From Teredinibacter turnerae (GTDB lineage Bacteria; Pseudomonadota; Gammaproteobacteria; Pseudomonadales; Cellvibrionaceae), in NCBI RefSeq assembly GCF_037935975.1, contig NZ_CP149817.1, positions 682,001 to 746,000 of the forward strand: DNA of 64,000 nucleotides, read 5' to 3'. Below the pieces are notes generated by a model. It was not told the DNA's origin, ran no database searches, and saw only the letters and a list, made by a program, of their open reading frames with translations. Both the position numbers and the translations under genes were made by a program. Each line of letters begins with the position of its first letter. Position 1 is the first letter of the stretch. Below, one piece after another: positions 16,786 through 26,003 of this stretch.

Positions 16786-18353
16786 TGCCGCGACAGCCAG
16801 AAGTCTTCGTCCTGGCGTTTGTTGCTGCTGCCACCAGCCTTGCGCTTTTACTGTTGTCTGGATGGTTTATTGCGGCTTCAGCGCTCGCGGGTTTAGTAGG
16901 CGTCGCCGCGACGTTTAACTATGTGATACCGGCTGCGTCAATTCGCCTTTTGGCGTTTACCCGCATTGGTGCGGGCTATGGGTTTAACTATTTTGCGCAC
17001 GAGAGGTTACTTGACCAATTACAGTACTTGCGAGAACAGCTGTTTCAACAGGTGCTGAATGCCAGTACGGAAGTGCCGAAGGAAGATGAGGCTCAAAAGC
17101 TGGACCAGCACATTAATGCGCTGGCAAATCGTACCCTGGCAGTGTGGGTACCGCTGGCGAGCGGTGCCGGCTTAGTCATCGCGCTCTTGTGTGTGGTGTA
17201 TTTTTACCTCCCGGAATGGTTGCCCATCGCGGTTGGTTTCGGTTTGCTGTTGTGCGGGTTCACGGTGTGGCAACAACGCAAGCTCGCACCCTTGGTCGCA
17301 GCGCAGATTGCTACTCAGGCGAGCTATCGGGCAGCACTGGACGAACAATTGCGCAATGCGTCTCTGTGGCCTCTGCGCGATGGTTGTGCCGGGGTGGCAC
17401 GGGAGCAACGCGCTTGGCAAAGCGCCCAAAGCGCATTGCGCCAACAGCAAGACGTTGCGCTCAGGGGACTGAGAGCGCTTTCGCTGTTGTCGGTGTTTGC
17501 GTGCTTTGCGTGGCTGCCCGAGAACGCCTTAGGCAGCCCGTTATTATTGCTGCTGCCTTTAGCGTTCCTGGCGGTGCCCGAATGGCTCGGCCCTTTAATG
17601 CGTGCGTTGGTACCCGCGGAACAGGCAAAACTTGCCGCGGCGGCGATTGCGCAGGACATCAGCTCGTCATCGCAGTCGCGATCGAGCTCGCCCGTGCCCA
17701 TCACTTTGGGTTCGCAAACCACCATCTCGCGGCCTGAGATTCAATTGGACAACTTCACCTGGCGGCGAGGTTGTCGCACGGGGCGGCCGCTGACGGGGGC
17801 GCTGCGAGCCGGAGCGCCTGTTATTCTCAATGGGTCCTCGGGTGCGGGTAAATCATCGCTCATGCTTACGCTTGCAGGCTTGCTGACGGCAAATGAGCAA
17901 GGGCGTATGGCCTCTACAGGAAACATTCACTATTGCGCCCAGCAGCCACATGTGTTGTCTGCCACTTTGCGTGAAAATTTGCGCATTGCCGACCTGGGTG
18001 CAGAAGAATCCCGCCTTATTGCAGCGTTGGAATTCGCTGAGCTGGGTTATCTTGCCGCGGAACTGGATATCTGGATTGGTGAAAAAGGGCGGGTGCTGTC
18101 GGGTGGCGAACGCAAACGCCTGGGGCTGGCGCGCGCCTGGTTGACTGGCGCAGAGATCTGGTTGCTGGATGAACCCTTCGACGGCCTGGATGAAACAACC
18201 GCAAATATCCTCGCTGCTCGTCTGCGTCAGCAAGCCACTCGAACGCTTGTTGTTATTGCGTCTCATCGCGTTATGGCGGCGCTGGGCGGACACACCGTTA
18301 TAAACCTCGACAGCCCGTCGGGCTGCCCTCTGTCATTGGCACTGCAGGAGTAA
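16776..18353 (+). CDS. cydC: CydC: ABC exporter subunit for cytochrome bd assembly
   Basis: A second half-transporter (about 525 residues) forming a heterodimer with CydD. Membrane helices fill residues 1-300. The ATPase domain has Walker A (NGSSGAGKSSL), the signature LSGGERKRLGLARAW and Walker B (EIWLLDEPFDGLD). The ATG at 16776 was chosen over the upstream in-frame start at 16752 because GAGGAGG lies 6 bp before it. The start overlaps the end of cydD. Confidence 0.93.
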   Translation: MRLMPRQPEVFVLAFVAAATSLALLLLSGWFIAASALAGLVGVAATFNYVIPAASIRLLAFTRIGAGYGFNYFAHERLLDQLQYLREQLFQQVLNASTEVPKEDEAQKLDQHINALANRTLAVWVPLASGAGLVIALLCVVYFYLPEWLPIAVGFGLLLCGFTVWQQRKLAPLVAAQIATQASYRAALDEQLRNASLWPLRDGCAGVAREQRAWQSAQSALRQQQDVALRGLRALSLLSVFACFAWLPENALGSPLLLLLPLAFLAVPEWLGPLMRALVPAEQAKLAAAAIAQDISSSSQSRSSSPVPITLGSQTTISRPEIQLDNFTWRRGCRTGRPLTGALRAGAPVILNGSSGAGKSSLMLTLAGLLTANEQGRMASTGNIHYCAQQPHVLSATLRENLRIADLGAEESRLIAALEFAELGYLAAELDIWIGEKGRVLSGGERKRLGLARAWLTGAEIWLLDEPFDGLDETTANILAARLRQQATRTLVVIASHRVMAALGGHTVINLDSPSGCPLSLALQE

Positions 18354-18358
18354 TTGCC

Positions 18359-18709
18359 ATGTCTGATCGTTATGAATCTACCCGCAATCGTATTCGTACT
18401 TATGCACGCGAGCTACAAAAAGCACAACCCGAAACCATGAATGCTTTTTATGCCATGTCTAAAGCGGCGTTGAAAGAGGGTGCGCTCAGTGAAAAAGTAA
18501 AAGAGTTTGTCGCGCTCGGTATCGGCATTGCGCGGCAGTGTGACGGTTGCATCGCGTTTCATGTAAAGAACCTGAAGGACCTGGGTGCGTCCCGTGAAGA
18601 ATTGACGGAGGTGTTGGCGATGAGCGTCTATATGGGCGGAGGCCCCGGCCTAATGCATGCGGCGGAAGCGATGGAGGCGTTTGATGCGCTGGAGGCCGAG
18701 GACCGTTAA
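18359..18709 (+). CDS. AhpD-like carboxymuconolactone decarboxylase family protein
   Basis: A 116-residue all-helical protein with the CxxC-containing motif RQCDGCIAFHVKNL, the redox/proton-relay site of AhpD-type alkylhydroperoxidases. Only one CMD domain is present, as usual for the short form. It starts 5 bp after cydC with AGGAG before the ATG, so it is probably the last gene of the cyd operon. A role in peroxide or thiol stress alongside the bd oxidase is inferred. Confidence 0.88.
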   Translation: MSDRYESTRNRIRTYARELQKAQPETMNAFYAMSKAALKEGALSEKVKEFVALGIGIARQCDGCIAFHVKNLKDLGASREELTEVLAMSVYMGGGPGLMHAAEAMEAFDALEAEDR

Positions 18710-18730
18710 AACGCAAAATTGCGACTCGTC

Positions 18731-18754
18731 GTGCTGATGTATTTTCATCAGCAC
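18731..18754 (+). terminator. Hairpin after the cyd operon
   Basis: A 9-bp perfect stem (GTGCTGATG / CATCAGCAC, 6-nt loop) lies 21 bp after the last cyd-operon stop. There is no T run right after it, so a terminator function is only likely, not certain. Confidence 0.4.
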
Positions 18755-18900
18755 TAGATGCTGTTGCAGGTTAAAAAAACAATTTTTTACATCAATGTAT
18801 TCGCACAATTGCCCTGTTTTTCACAAGGGTTTTGAATACAACAAAAGGCGAACCAGTTATCAGTTATAGCGTGATTTCGTAGCGATTTACATTATACTCA

Positions 18901-20286
18901 GTGCGCACTTTTTGCTCGGAAACTAATCAAAGTTCAAACTGTATTGTGAATATTTGTTGTCGCACTCTTCAACGTTTAGTCCATCATCGCAGCCTGCGTT
19001 TTGCAGCTCTCTACCTTCCTCTGGCGTTTGTATGCCTTTTTAACCCTGCGACCGCAACGGAAAAGACAACACTTGAAGTCGCAACTTTTTTGGCGCCCCC
19101 TTACCAGGAGATAGTCGATGGGGAGCCTCGCGGCCGCTCTGTCGATACGTTGGAGTGTGCGCTGAAGCGTCTGCAATGGCATTACAAGATTACCACCTAT
19201 CCGCAAAAACGCGCGTTGCGTAATTTGGAAACCAGCCGGGTTGATGCACTTTTAACGATTACGCCGGAGTTTTACGGTCAGATAAACCAAGCGGGGACCA
19301 GCGATCCGGTGGCTCTGGAGAAGTGGTTTATTTACAGTTCGGTTAATACGCCGGCCGTTGATCAGGCGCTGAGTGCAGACCATTTTGGGCGGCTGGGCGT
19401 AGTCTTGGGGTCGTCACAGGAAGCCTGGCTGGAACAGCGTGGGTATCCTATTCGTGGTCGCGGTGTTGATCTCGCTATGTTGCTGAAAATGTTTTTGTCG
19501 CAGCGGTTTGACAGCATTTTAGTGGACGACTTTCAGCTGTCCTCCCCTGAGTATGCTCAAAAATTTCATCAGTTGCAGGCGTACCGCCGGTACTTTGTAA
19601 AATATGTACCGAAAGTGATCGCTTTTTCTCACCGTTTTCTCGATAGAAACCCTGATTTTGTTCAAAAATTTAATGGGGTATTGAGCGAATGTCAGCCGGG
19701 CTCAACCGTTGTGGATTCACATGAACGCGCGCTTATGGTTGATAAGCTAAAATCGCTTCACGATCGCTTGCAGGGCACATCTTTAGTTGCTCAAACACTG
19801 GCAACGCGAAACAACGATGTGCGATTTTCTACAGCGACTGTGGATTATTGGGATTCAACGTACCGTGAGTTCCTTACCGGGCGTAAAACGTCGGCCGATG
19901 TAGCTGCAGTGTATGAAGGTGAGTTAGCACACATACTGAAGGCAGCCGAGGCCCGGGCGAAAGGGTTGTTGCGGGAAATTATCCTAGTTGATAAACAGGG
20001 GTTTAACCTGGCCGCGACTGATGCGACTTCCGATTTTTATCAGGGTGATGAAGATAAGTTCAGCAGGCTCACCGCGCAAGCCGAAGTGGCCTATGCGGTG
20101 AGTCCTATTCGTTTCGACGCCTCTACTGCTCAGTTTCTAGTGCACATTTCGATACCCCTTCGAAATAGTGAGCAACAACTCATCGGCGCCATTATTTATG
20201 GGGTCAATCCCGAAGTTGCGCTCGCCAACCAAAATCTGTGGGGCGTCACCGAAGCTGCTTTGTTAAGCGCGCACGGCATGTTTTAG
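18901..20286 (+). CDS. Periplasmic solute-binding-like protein with C-terminal Cache/PAS-like domain
   Basis: After a signal peptide (hydrophobic core LYLPLAFVCLFNPATA) comes a family-3 solute-binding-like domain (about 60-280; LEVATFLAPPYQEIVDGEPRG). It is followed by a second domain (about 290-455; LLREIILVDKQGFNLAATDATSDFYQGDEDKF) resembling an extracellular Cache sensor. There is no transmembrane kinase, cyclase or methyl-accepting part, so it is a soluble sensor-like protein of unknown output. GTG at 18901 gives the longest form; GTG at 18946 is equally possible, because a TATACT hexamer at 18893-18898 would put the transcription start after 18901. The stop overlaps the convergent PepSY gene by four bases. 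Confidence 0.7.
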   Translation: MRTFCSETNQSSNCIVNICCRTLQRLVHHRSLRFAALYLPLAFVCLFNPATATEKTTLEVATFLAPPYQEIVDGEPRGRSVDTLECALKRLQWHYKITTYPQKRALRNLETSRVDALLTITPEFYGQINQAGTSDPVALEKWFIYSSVNTPAVDQALSADHFGRLGVVLGSSQEAWLEQRGYPIRGRGVDLAMLLKMFLSQRFDSILVDDFQLSSPEYAQKFHQLQAYRRYFVKYVPKVIAFSHRFLDRNPDFVQKFNGVLSECQPGSTVVDSHERALMVDKLKSLHDRLQGTSLVAQTLATRNNDVRFSTATVDYWDSTYREFLTGRKTSADVAAVYEGELAHILKAAEARAKGLLREIILVDKQGFNLAATDATSDFYQGDEDKFSRLTAQAEVAYAVSPIRFDASTAQFLVHISIPLRNSEQQLIGAIIYGVNPEVALANQNLWGVTEAALLSAHGMF

Positions 20287-21458
20287 GCTGTTTTGCTGCG
20301 AATTGCTCGGGCCTTACGTTTGCGCGCCCAAATCACAATGCCGGTAATGGAAAGCATAGCGATAAGCGCACCCAGAAACGACATTATCACTCGTCCGGTA
20401 ACGCCGAGAATCCGACCGCTGTGCAGAGGAAACTGTGCCTGCATAAAAATATCACCCGCACTGCCTTCGCCGGGTATTGTTGCGCCCACATAAGCGCCTG
20501 TGTTGCCGTCAAAGTAAAGCCATGGGTTGCCAAGGCCGCCGTCGCCGTGACTGTTACCCGGTGTAAAAAAACCGATGCCGTACAAGTTGTAATCCCGCGC
20601 GTAAAAGAGGCCGCCTATGGGGTCGGTAATATCGTGTTTCGGTGCTTCGATGCGGGCAAGTTCCACCGCGTCAGCACGACTGAGCGCGGGCGTTGAATAA
20701 GCATTAAATGTTTGGGTTTCAAACGGGCTGGGCGTGAGTGGAGAGATTGCGTTCACAACGGGTCGAACCACCTGAAAGCCGAGGTTCATGGAAACCGACG
20801 TAACCGCGATAATAAGCAGCAACGCCCACACCCAGACACCGCCGGAACGGTGTAAATCGAAATTTAATTTGTAGCCACCACTTTTCCAGCGGAACAAAAA
20901 GGATTTTTGCCAGCTGCGGCGCGCAGGGAAGGATATGGCAATGGCAACGAAGCTATCCAGAATCCATACGATACTGACAATCCCCATAAACAGAATACCC
21001 GCTTCTATTCCACCCACGTCGGGCAGGTGCATGGAGTAATGTAATTTATAGAGAAAAGGCAGCAGGTTTTCGCGCGAAAGAGAGACATCGCCCCACATCC
21101 GCTGTGCCTGAACTTCGCCGGATTCCGGGTGGATAGCGACCTGATTATAAGTGAGATTTTGGTCCGCCTGTTCGCTGCGGCCTTTTACAAAGATGTTGAG
21201 GGCATCGCCGGCAGCCAGTTCGAGCGGGAGAAAGGTCACAATCAAGTCTGGATTTTCAGCCTCGAACTTGTCCGCCAACACTAGCGGAGATTGCGCTTCA
21301 CCTTGCCATTGGGCGTGATACATCTGTGGATTCAGCGCACCGTCTAATTCATGGTCCCACGAAATAATCGCGCCGGTTGCGCCCGCTACAAAAAGAAACA
21401 CGGCAGTAAACAGGCCGAACCAGCGGTGCAGAAGGGTTAACAGGTGGCGCATCATCAT
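20283..21458 (-). CDS. PepSY-associated transmembrane protein (iron-uptake associated)
   Basis: A 391-residue membrane protein of the PepSY_TM family (PiuB-like): HRWFGLFTAVFLFVAGATGAIISWDHEL at the N-terminus, a periplasmic PepSY region, a central helix pair with HRSGGVWVWALLLI, and a last helix before an RKRKARAIR tail. Such proteins accompany siderophore receptors and are thought to act in ferric-siderophore reduction or handling. It is divergent from a TonB siderophore receptor across a Fur box. Three ATGs in tandem start the gene; GGAG lies very close to the first, so the second or third is probably used. Confidence 0.88.
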   Translation of the reverse strand: MMMRHLLTLLHRWFGLFTAVFLFVAGATGAIISWDHELDGALNPQMYHAQWQGEAQSPLVLADKFEAENPDLIVTFLPLELAAGDALNIFVKGRSEQADQNLTYNQVAIHPESGEVQAQRMWGDVSLSRENLLPFLYKLHYSMHLPDVGGIEAGILFMGIVSIVWILDSFVAIAISFPARRSWQKSFLFRWKSGGYKLNFDLHRSGGVWVWALLLIIAVTSVSMNLGFQVVRPVVNAISPLTPSPFETQTFNAYSTPALSRADAVELARIEAPKHDITDPIGGLFYARDYNLYGIGFFTPGNSHGDGGLGNPWLYFDGNTGAYVGATIPGEGSAGDIFMQAQFPLHSGRILGVTGRVIMSFLGALIAMLSITGIVIWARKRKARAIRSKTA

Positions 21459-21483
21459 CTCCGAATCTCTAGCTATTAAACTA

Positions 21484-21502
21484 AATGCTAATCGTTATCA
21501 TT
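21484..21502 (+). promoter_or_regulatory. Fur box between PepSY and TonB receptor genes
   Basis: AATGCTAATCGTTATCATT resembles the 19-bp Fur consensus (GATAATGATAATCATTATC) in both half-sites. It lies in the divergent promoter region and overlaps the -35 of the receptor promoter, which fits iron repression of both genes. Confidence 0.8.
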
Positions 21503-21528
21503 GACATTTAATTGTTGGGCGTTATATT
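21501..21528 (+). promoter_or_regulatory. Sigma-70 promoter of the TonB receptor gene
   Basis: TTGACA (21501-21506) and TATATT (21523-21528) are separated by 16 bp, about 40 bp before the receptor ATG. The -35 begins inside the Fur box. Confidence 0.65.
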
Positions 21529-21566
21529 GGCGTCAGATTTCACAAACGTCAAGTTGAGGTAGCAGT

Positions 21567-23654
21567 ATGAATAACGATTGGGGGCGATTTCGTCGCTGTG
21601 CACTGGCGGTGGCTGTGGGGCTAGCCAGTGCCACTCAGGTGTACGCCGAGAGTGGTGAGCCGGCGTTAGAGGAAATGTACATTACCGGGATGCGAGCAGA
21701 GCGTTCCAGTAAGGGCGCGACTGGCCTGGATATGTCGTTATTCGAAACGCCACAGTCGGTATCGTCTGTCGACGCGGCATTTATCGATAGTTTTTCGCTG
21801 GACGATGCCAACCAGGTATTGCGCGCGATCACCGGTGTGAATGTCGATGAAGTTGAAACCGATCGCACCTACTACAACGCGCGTGGTTTCGAAATTAAAA
21901 GCATGCAGGTGGATGGAACCGGCCTGCCCTTTACCTGGAATGTGGTCGGCGACATAGACACCGCCGTGTACGAGAAAATAGAGGCGATTCGCGGCGCAAA
22001 CGGTCTGTTAACCGGTACCGGTAACCCGTCTGGTACGATCAATTATGTGCGCAAACGACCCACCAACGATTTCCAGGGCAATGTGAGTGTTGCCGCTGGC
22101 AGCTCAAGCTATAAGCGTGCTACCGCTGATGTCTCTGTTCCCCTGACCGATTCGGGCTCCTGGGCCGCGCGGGGTGTGGTCGCGCACCTGGATACGGGTT
22201 CCTATCTCGACAATTACGAGCGTCAGCGCACAGTGGTTTATGGTGTGGTAGACGGTCAGGTTGGCAGCACTACGGCGATTACCGCAGGCTACACCTGGCA
22301 GAAAGCGCGCAGTGAAGGCGTGTTGTGGGGCGCACTGCCGATGCTGGATTCCAATAATCAACAAACCGACTACCCGACTTCCACTTCGACCACCATGGAC
22401 TGGACCAACTGGGAAACCGATAACAGCAACCTGTTTGTAGAGCTTGCCCAGGAACTGGGCGACTGGCACTGGAGAACCAGCGTCAACTACAACAATTACG
22501 AAGAGCCGTCCGAGCTGTTTTACACCTACGGCACGCCTGATGCGGAAACCGGCTTGGGGCTAATGGGCTATCCGGGAAAATATTTCAGCTCCAACGAGCA
22601 GTGGATGGTGGACTCCACCCTTGCAGGTGATTTCGATGCGTTTGGCAGCAATCACGACTTATTATTCGGCGTAAACGTGAGCACCGCCGCCAATGGTTAC
22701 CTGAGTTATGCGGCCCCCGCAGACAGTCCTGCATGGGGTGCGTTGCCCCCGCTGCCTTGGCGCGGCAACGAGATTGCACGCCCTGCCTGGGAAGAGGGCG
22801 TAGAAGAGTCCGATTTCACGACTGATGTGCAGCGGTTGTACGCTGTAGCCAATTGGCATTTGGGTGACTTCGATGTCATTACCGGTATCAATCACGTAAA
22901 AGCGGAGTCGGAAGGCGTGAGCTTCGGTGACCCGATGGACTGGTCGGAACAAGACACCAGCCCATATCTGGGTGTGACCTGGAAGATGGCCGCCGGGGTG
23001 AATCTCTATGCCAGTTACAGCGATATTTTCGAGCCGCAGGAAGAACTGGATGCACAAAGCAACAACGTTGGACCGGCGGAAGGCAACAGTGTCGAGTTGG
23101 GTGCGAAATTTGAGCTCGCCTCCGGTCGCTTGATCGCTTCAGTGGCTGTTTTTAAAGAGCAGCAGGACAATTATGCCGAGGAGCAGGCATTCGATGCGGA
23201 CTTGGGGCGCTCGCCCTACAAGGGAATTGATGTGAGCTCCGAAGGGTTTGAACTTGAGGCGCAAGGACAACTGACAGACAGCATTCACGTGCTGGCGGGC
23301 TACACCCAGATGTCGCTGGAAGACGAGAACGATGAGAAGGTGCGAACTTATATTCCGCGTCGCACGCTCAACATTGGCGTTACCTATCAACCGGGCTGGC
23401 TTTCGGGTCTACAGGTGGGTTCTTTGTTGACCTGGCAGAGTGATATTTATATTGGCAGCGAGCCGGCAAAAATAAGCCAGGACACCTATGCAATCTGGTC
23501 CGCTTATGCGAGCTATGCCTTCGCTGAAAACTGGGAGTTGAGTGTCAACCTCGATAATATTACCGACGAAAAATACCTGACCAGCCTGTACTGGGATCAA
23601 AGCTACTACGGTGAAGATCGCAGCGCTCAGGCGAAAATCAGCTACCGTTTTTAA
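21567..23654 (+). CDS. TonB-dependent siderophore receptor
   Basis: A 695-residue outer-membrane receptor. It has a signal peptide ending at VYA-ESG and a TonB-box-like start (EEMYITGMRA). The plug domain contains ETPQSVSSVDAAFI and AITGVNVDEVETDRTYYNARG, a form typical of ferri-siderophore receptors. The C-terminal 22-strand barrel ends in the aromatic residue Phe (AKISYRF). It imports ferric siderophore using TonB energy. The Fur box, the divergent PepSY gene and a strong terminator downstream make it a complete iron-regulated unit. Confidence 0.93.
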   Translation: MNNDWGRFRRCALAVAVGLASATQVYAESGEPALEEMYITGMRAERSSKGATGLDMSLFETPQSVSSVDAAFIDSFSLDDANQVLRAITGVNVDEVETDRTYYNARGFEIKSMQVDGTGLPFTWNVVGDIDTAVYEKIEAIRGANGLLTGTGNPSGTINYVRKRPTNDFQGNVSVAAGSSSYKRATADVSVPLTDSGSWAARGVVAHLDTGSYLDNYERQRTVVYGVVDGQVGSTTAITAGYTWQKARSEGVLWGALPMLDSNNQQTDYPTSTSTTMDWTNWETDNSNLFVELAQELGDWHWRTSVNYNNYEEPSELFYTYGTPDAETGLGLMGYPGKYFSSNEQWMVDSTLAGDFDAFGSNHDLLFGVNVSTAANGYLSYAAPADSPAWGALPPLPWRGNEIARPAWEEGVEESDFTTDVQRLYAVANWHLGDFDVITGINHVKAESEGVSFGDPMDWSEQDTSPYLGVTWKMAAGVNLYASYSDIFEPQEELDAQSNNVGPAEGNSVELGAKFELASGRLIASVAVFKEQQDNYAEEQAFDADLGRSPYKGIDVSSEGFELEAQGQLTDSIHVLAGYTQMSLEDENDEKVRTYIPRRTLNIGVTYQPGWLSGLQVGSLLTWQSDIYIGSEPAKISQDTYAIWSAYASYAFAENWELSVNLDNITDEKYLTSLYWDQSYYGEDRSAQAKISYRF

Positions 23655-23675
23655 TCGCGAATAATCAGCGCTTTC

Positions 23676-23708
23676 GCCACAGCCGGGCAATGTCCGGCTG
23701 TGGCTTTT
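23676..23708 (+). terminator. Rho-independent terminator after TonB receptor
   Basis: An 11-bp GC-rich perfect stem (GCCACAGCCGG / CCGGCTGTGGC) with a 7-nt loop is followed by TTTT, 21 bp after the receptor stop. Confidence 0.88.
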
Positions 23709-23782
23709 AAATAGCGCAGCGCGGTTTCAAGTAATAACTGTTCACTACTGAAAATTAACCATCAAGAATTAACAGACCCTCA

Positions 23783-23983
23783 TCACCAGGTATCATTTTC
23801 ACTGATTGCCCGAACCTGAGGCTCGCCAGCTTCATCCACCGATACACTAAATTGGATCGGTCGGCAGCACACCTGGCAATCCTCAATAAATTCCTGATCC
23901 GCTTCCGACAGATCCAGCAAAATCTCAATGGGCTCCCCGCAATAGGGGCAAAGCATATTGTGTAGTTGCGTAGCGAAAACCAT
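23783..23983 (-). CDS. CPXCG motif-containing cysteine-rich small protein
   Basis: A 66-residue protein with LCPYCGEPIEILLDLSEADQ and CQVCCRPIQF: two cysteine pairs likely binding zinc, matching the Cys_rich_CPXG family of proteobacteria. Its function is unknown. The ATG at 23983 was chosen because AAAGGAG lies just upstream; a longer form from 24007 lacks this. It is monocistronic, near the end of the ABC exporter operon on the same strand. Confidence 0.88.
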   Translation of the reverse strand: MVFATQLHNMLCPYCGEPIEILLDLSEADQEFIEDCQVCCRPIQFSVSVDEAGEPQVRAISENDTW

Positions 23984-24097
23984 GGGGCTCCTTTTATAGG
24001 ACAACATCGGCGTATGTCTATGACTCCATGTTCGGCATGAAGTTTACGGAGGCCGCTCGACTCGTATTCCCGCTGTTTTGGAGAGCAAATAGCGAAT

Positions 24098-24859
24098 TTA
24101 GTTTTTTAGCTTATAACCCGTGCGGAAAATAACGAGTACCAGCGCTAAGCAAACGGCGAGAAACAATAAGATCATTCCCAGGCTGATGCTGAGCGATACA
24201 TCGGATGACTCATAAAATGCCCAGCGAAATCCGCTTACCAGGTAAACCACGGGATTAAACAGCGTCAGCGTTTGCCAAAACGGCGGCAGCATGTTAATGG
24301 AATAAAAGGTACCGCCTAAAAAGGTGAGCGGGGTGACGACCATCAGCGGAATAATTTGCAGCTTTTCGAAACCATCGGCCCAAATGCCGATGATGAATCC
24401 GAATAAACTAAATGTGACTGCGGTAAGCACCAGAAACAGCACCATGATCAGCGGATGTGCGACAGAAAAATCCACGAATAAGCGAGCGGTTGCGAGAATA
24501 ATTAAACCGATCACCACCGACTTGGTCGCTGCGGCGCCCACAAAGGCGATCACTGTTTCCAGCGCAGAAATCGGTGCAGCCAGGATTTCGTAAATGGCAC
24601 CCGTAAAGCGCGGCATATGGATACCAAAGGAGGCGTTGGAGATGCTTTCGTTGAGCAGGGTGAGCATCACCAGGCCAGGGACTATATAGGCACCGTAGGG
24701 TACCTGGTCGATTTCGACCATGCGCGAGCCGATTGCGGAACCAAAAACAATAAAATAGAGCGATGTTGAAAGGACCGGCGAAGCAATGCTTTGCATTAAG
24801 GTTCGCCAGGTACGCGCCATCTCAAACAGATAAATCGCTTTCACTGCCTGCCAGTTCAT
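24098..24859 (-). CDS. ABC-2 type transporter permease (YadH-like)
   Basis: A 253-residue inner-membrane permease with six helices. Conserved parts include [14 protein letters not shown], the VPGLVMLTL region, and [20 protein letters not shown] near the end, the last being very close to the YadH type. It overlaps the ATP-binding gene by four bases (ATGA), so they form one exporter. The substrate is unknown; YadGH-like systems are drug- or polysaccharide-type exporters by family only. Confidence 0.9.
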   Translation of the reverse strand: MNWQAVKAIYLFEMARTWRTLMQSIASPVLSTSLYFIVFGSAIGSRMVEIDQVPYGAYIVPGLVMLTLLNESISNASFGIHMPRFTGAIYEILAAPISALETVIAFVGAAATKSVVIGLIILATARLFVDFSVAHPLIMVLFLVLTAVTFSLFGFIIGIWADGFEKLQIIPLMVVTPLTFLGGTFYSINMLPPFWQTLTLFNPVVYLVSGFRWAFYESSDVSLSISLGMILLFLAVCLALVLVIFRTGYKLKN

Positions 24860-25782
24860 TCTTTTCCTCCCACCAGACTGACGAAAATATCTTCGAGTGA
24901 CCGCTGGCGCGTGTGTAAGTCCTTGAATTCAATGCCTTGCGCCGTGAGGTCTTTTAATAGCGCAGGAATGGGGTTGGCGTCGTCGCGGGAATCGAATTCG
25001 AAGCGCAAGGTCGAGCCTGTTTCGTCCAATGTCAGATCATAATCCGAAAGGCTTTCTGGCAGACCTGTAAGTGGCGCGGGTAATTCGAGCGTGAGTTCTT
25101 TGCGGCCGAGCTTTTTCATAAGCGCGGCTTTGTCGTCAACCATAACGATTTCGCCCTTGTTTATAAAACCAATGCGATCAGCCATTTCCTCGGCTTCTTC
25201 AATATAGTGCGTGGTGAGAATGATGGTCACACCGGTATCGCGCAGTTCCCTGATCATCGACCACATGTCCTGGCGCAGCTCTACATCCACGCCGGCGGTG
25301 GGCTCATCAAGGAACAGCACCGTGGGTGTATGCGATAGAGCCTTGGCAATCAACACGCGTCTTTTCATACCTCCGGATAACGACATAATTCGCTCGTGCC
25401 GTTTTTCCCACAGGCTCAGTTTGCGCAGTAAGGATTCCAAGTAGGTATCGTTCGCAGGTTGGCCGTATAAGCCGCGGCTGAATTTCACTGTTGCCCACAC
25501 TGACTCAAACATGCTCAGAGAAAGTTCTTGTGGTACCAGACCGATCTGACTGCGCGCGTCGCGGTAGTCTTTTTGAATATCGGCATCGCCCACGGTCACG
25601 CTGCCGCGGGAGGAATTAACGATGCCGCAAATAATACTGATTAATGTTGTTTTACCCGCCCCGTTGGGGCCAAGCAAGGCGAAAATTTCGCCTTTTTGAA
25701 TATCGAGATTGACGTTGTTGAGCGCAACAAACCCTGACTTGTAGACTTTGTGCAATTGCGCCACACGAATAACTGGTTCCAT
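24856..25782 (-). CDS. ABC transporter ATP-binding protein (YadG-like)
   Basis: A 308-residue ATPase: Walker A ([13 protein letters not shown]), signature [15 protein letters not shown], Walker B ([13 protein letters not shown]) and H-loop ([11 protein letters not shown]). A C-terminal extension of about 80 residues follows, as in ABC-2 exporter ATPases. The ATG at 25782 ([12 protein letters not shown]) is preferred over TTG at 25806. It pairs with the downstream permease through a 4-bp overlap. Confidence 0.92.
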   Translation of the reverse strand: MEPVIRVAQLHKVYKSGFVALNNVNLDIQKGEIFALLGPNGAGKTTLISIICGIVNSSRGSVTVGDADIQKDYRDARSQIGLVPQELSLSMFESVWATVKFSRGLYGQPANDTYLESLLRKLSLWEKRHERIMSLSGGMKRRVLIAKALSHTPTVLFLDEPTAGVDVELRQDMWSMIRELRDTGVTIILTTHYIEEAEEMADRIGFINKGEIVMVDDKAALMKKLGRKELTLELPAPLTGLPESLSDYDLTLDETGSTLRFEFDSRDDANPIPALLKDLTAQGIEFKDLHTRQRSLEDIFVSLVGGKE

Positions 25783-26003
25783 GAGGTCCCCATTTAAGAG
25801 CGACAAAGCGGAAGCGACAACAAATGCTCCCGGATAGGGCGAGGCTTATGGCAGCAAATTTTTATGCGGCTGCCAGCGTTGCGGGAATTAAATCATAAGC
25901 CAGGGTTATGGCGGGTAAAGATAGCTTGGTCGAAATGCATGACGGGCAGCGACACTGCCCGATTGTTATAGCGGAATCAGCCCTATACAAGGCGGTATAG
26001 AGG

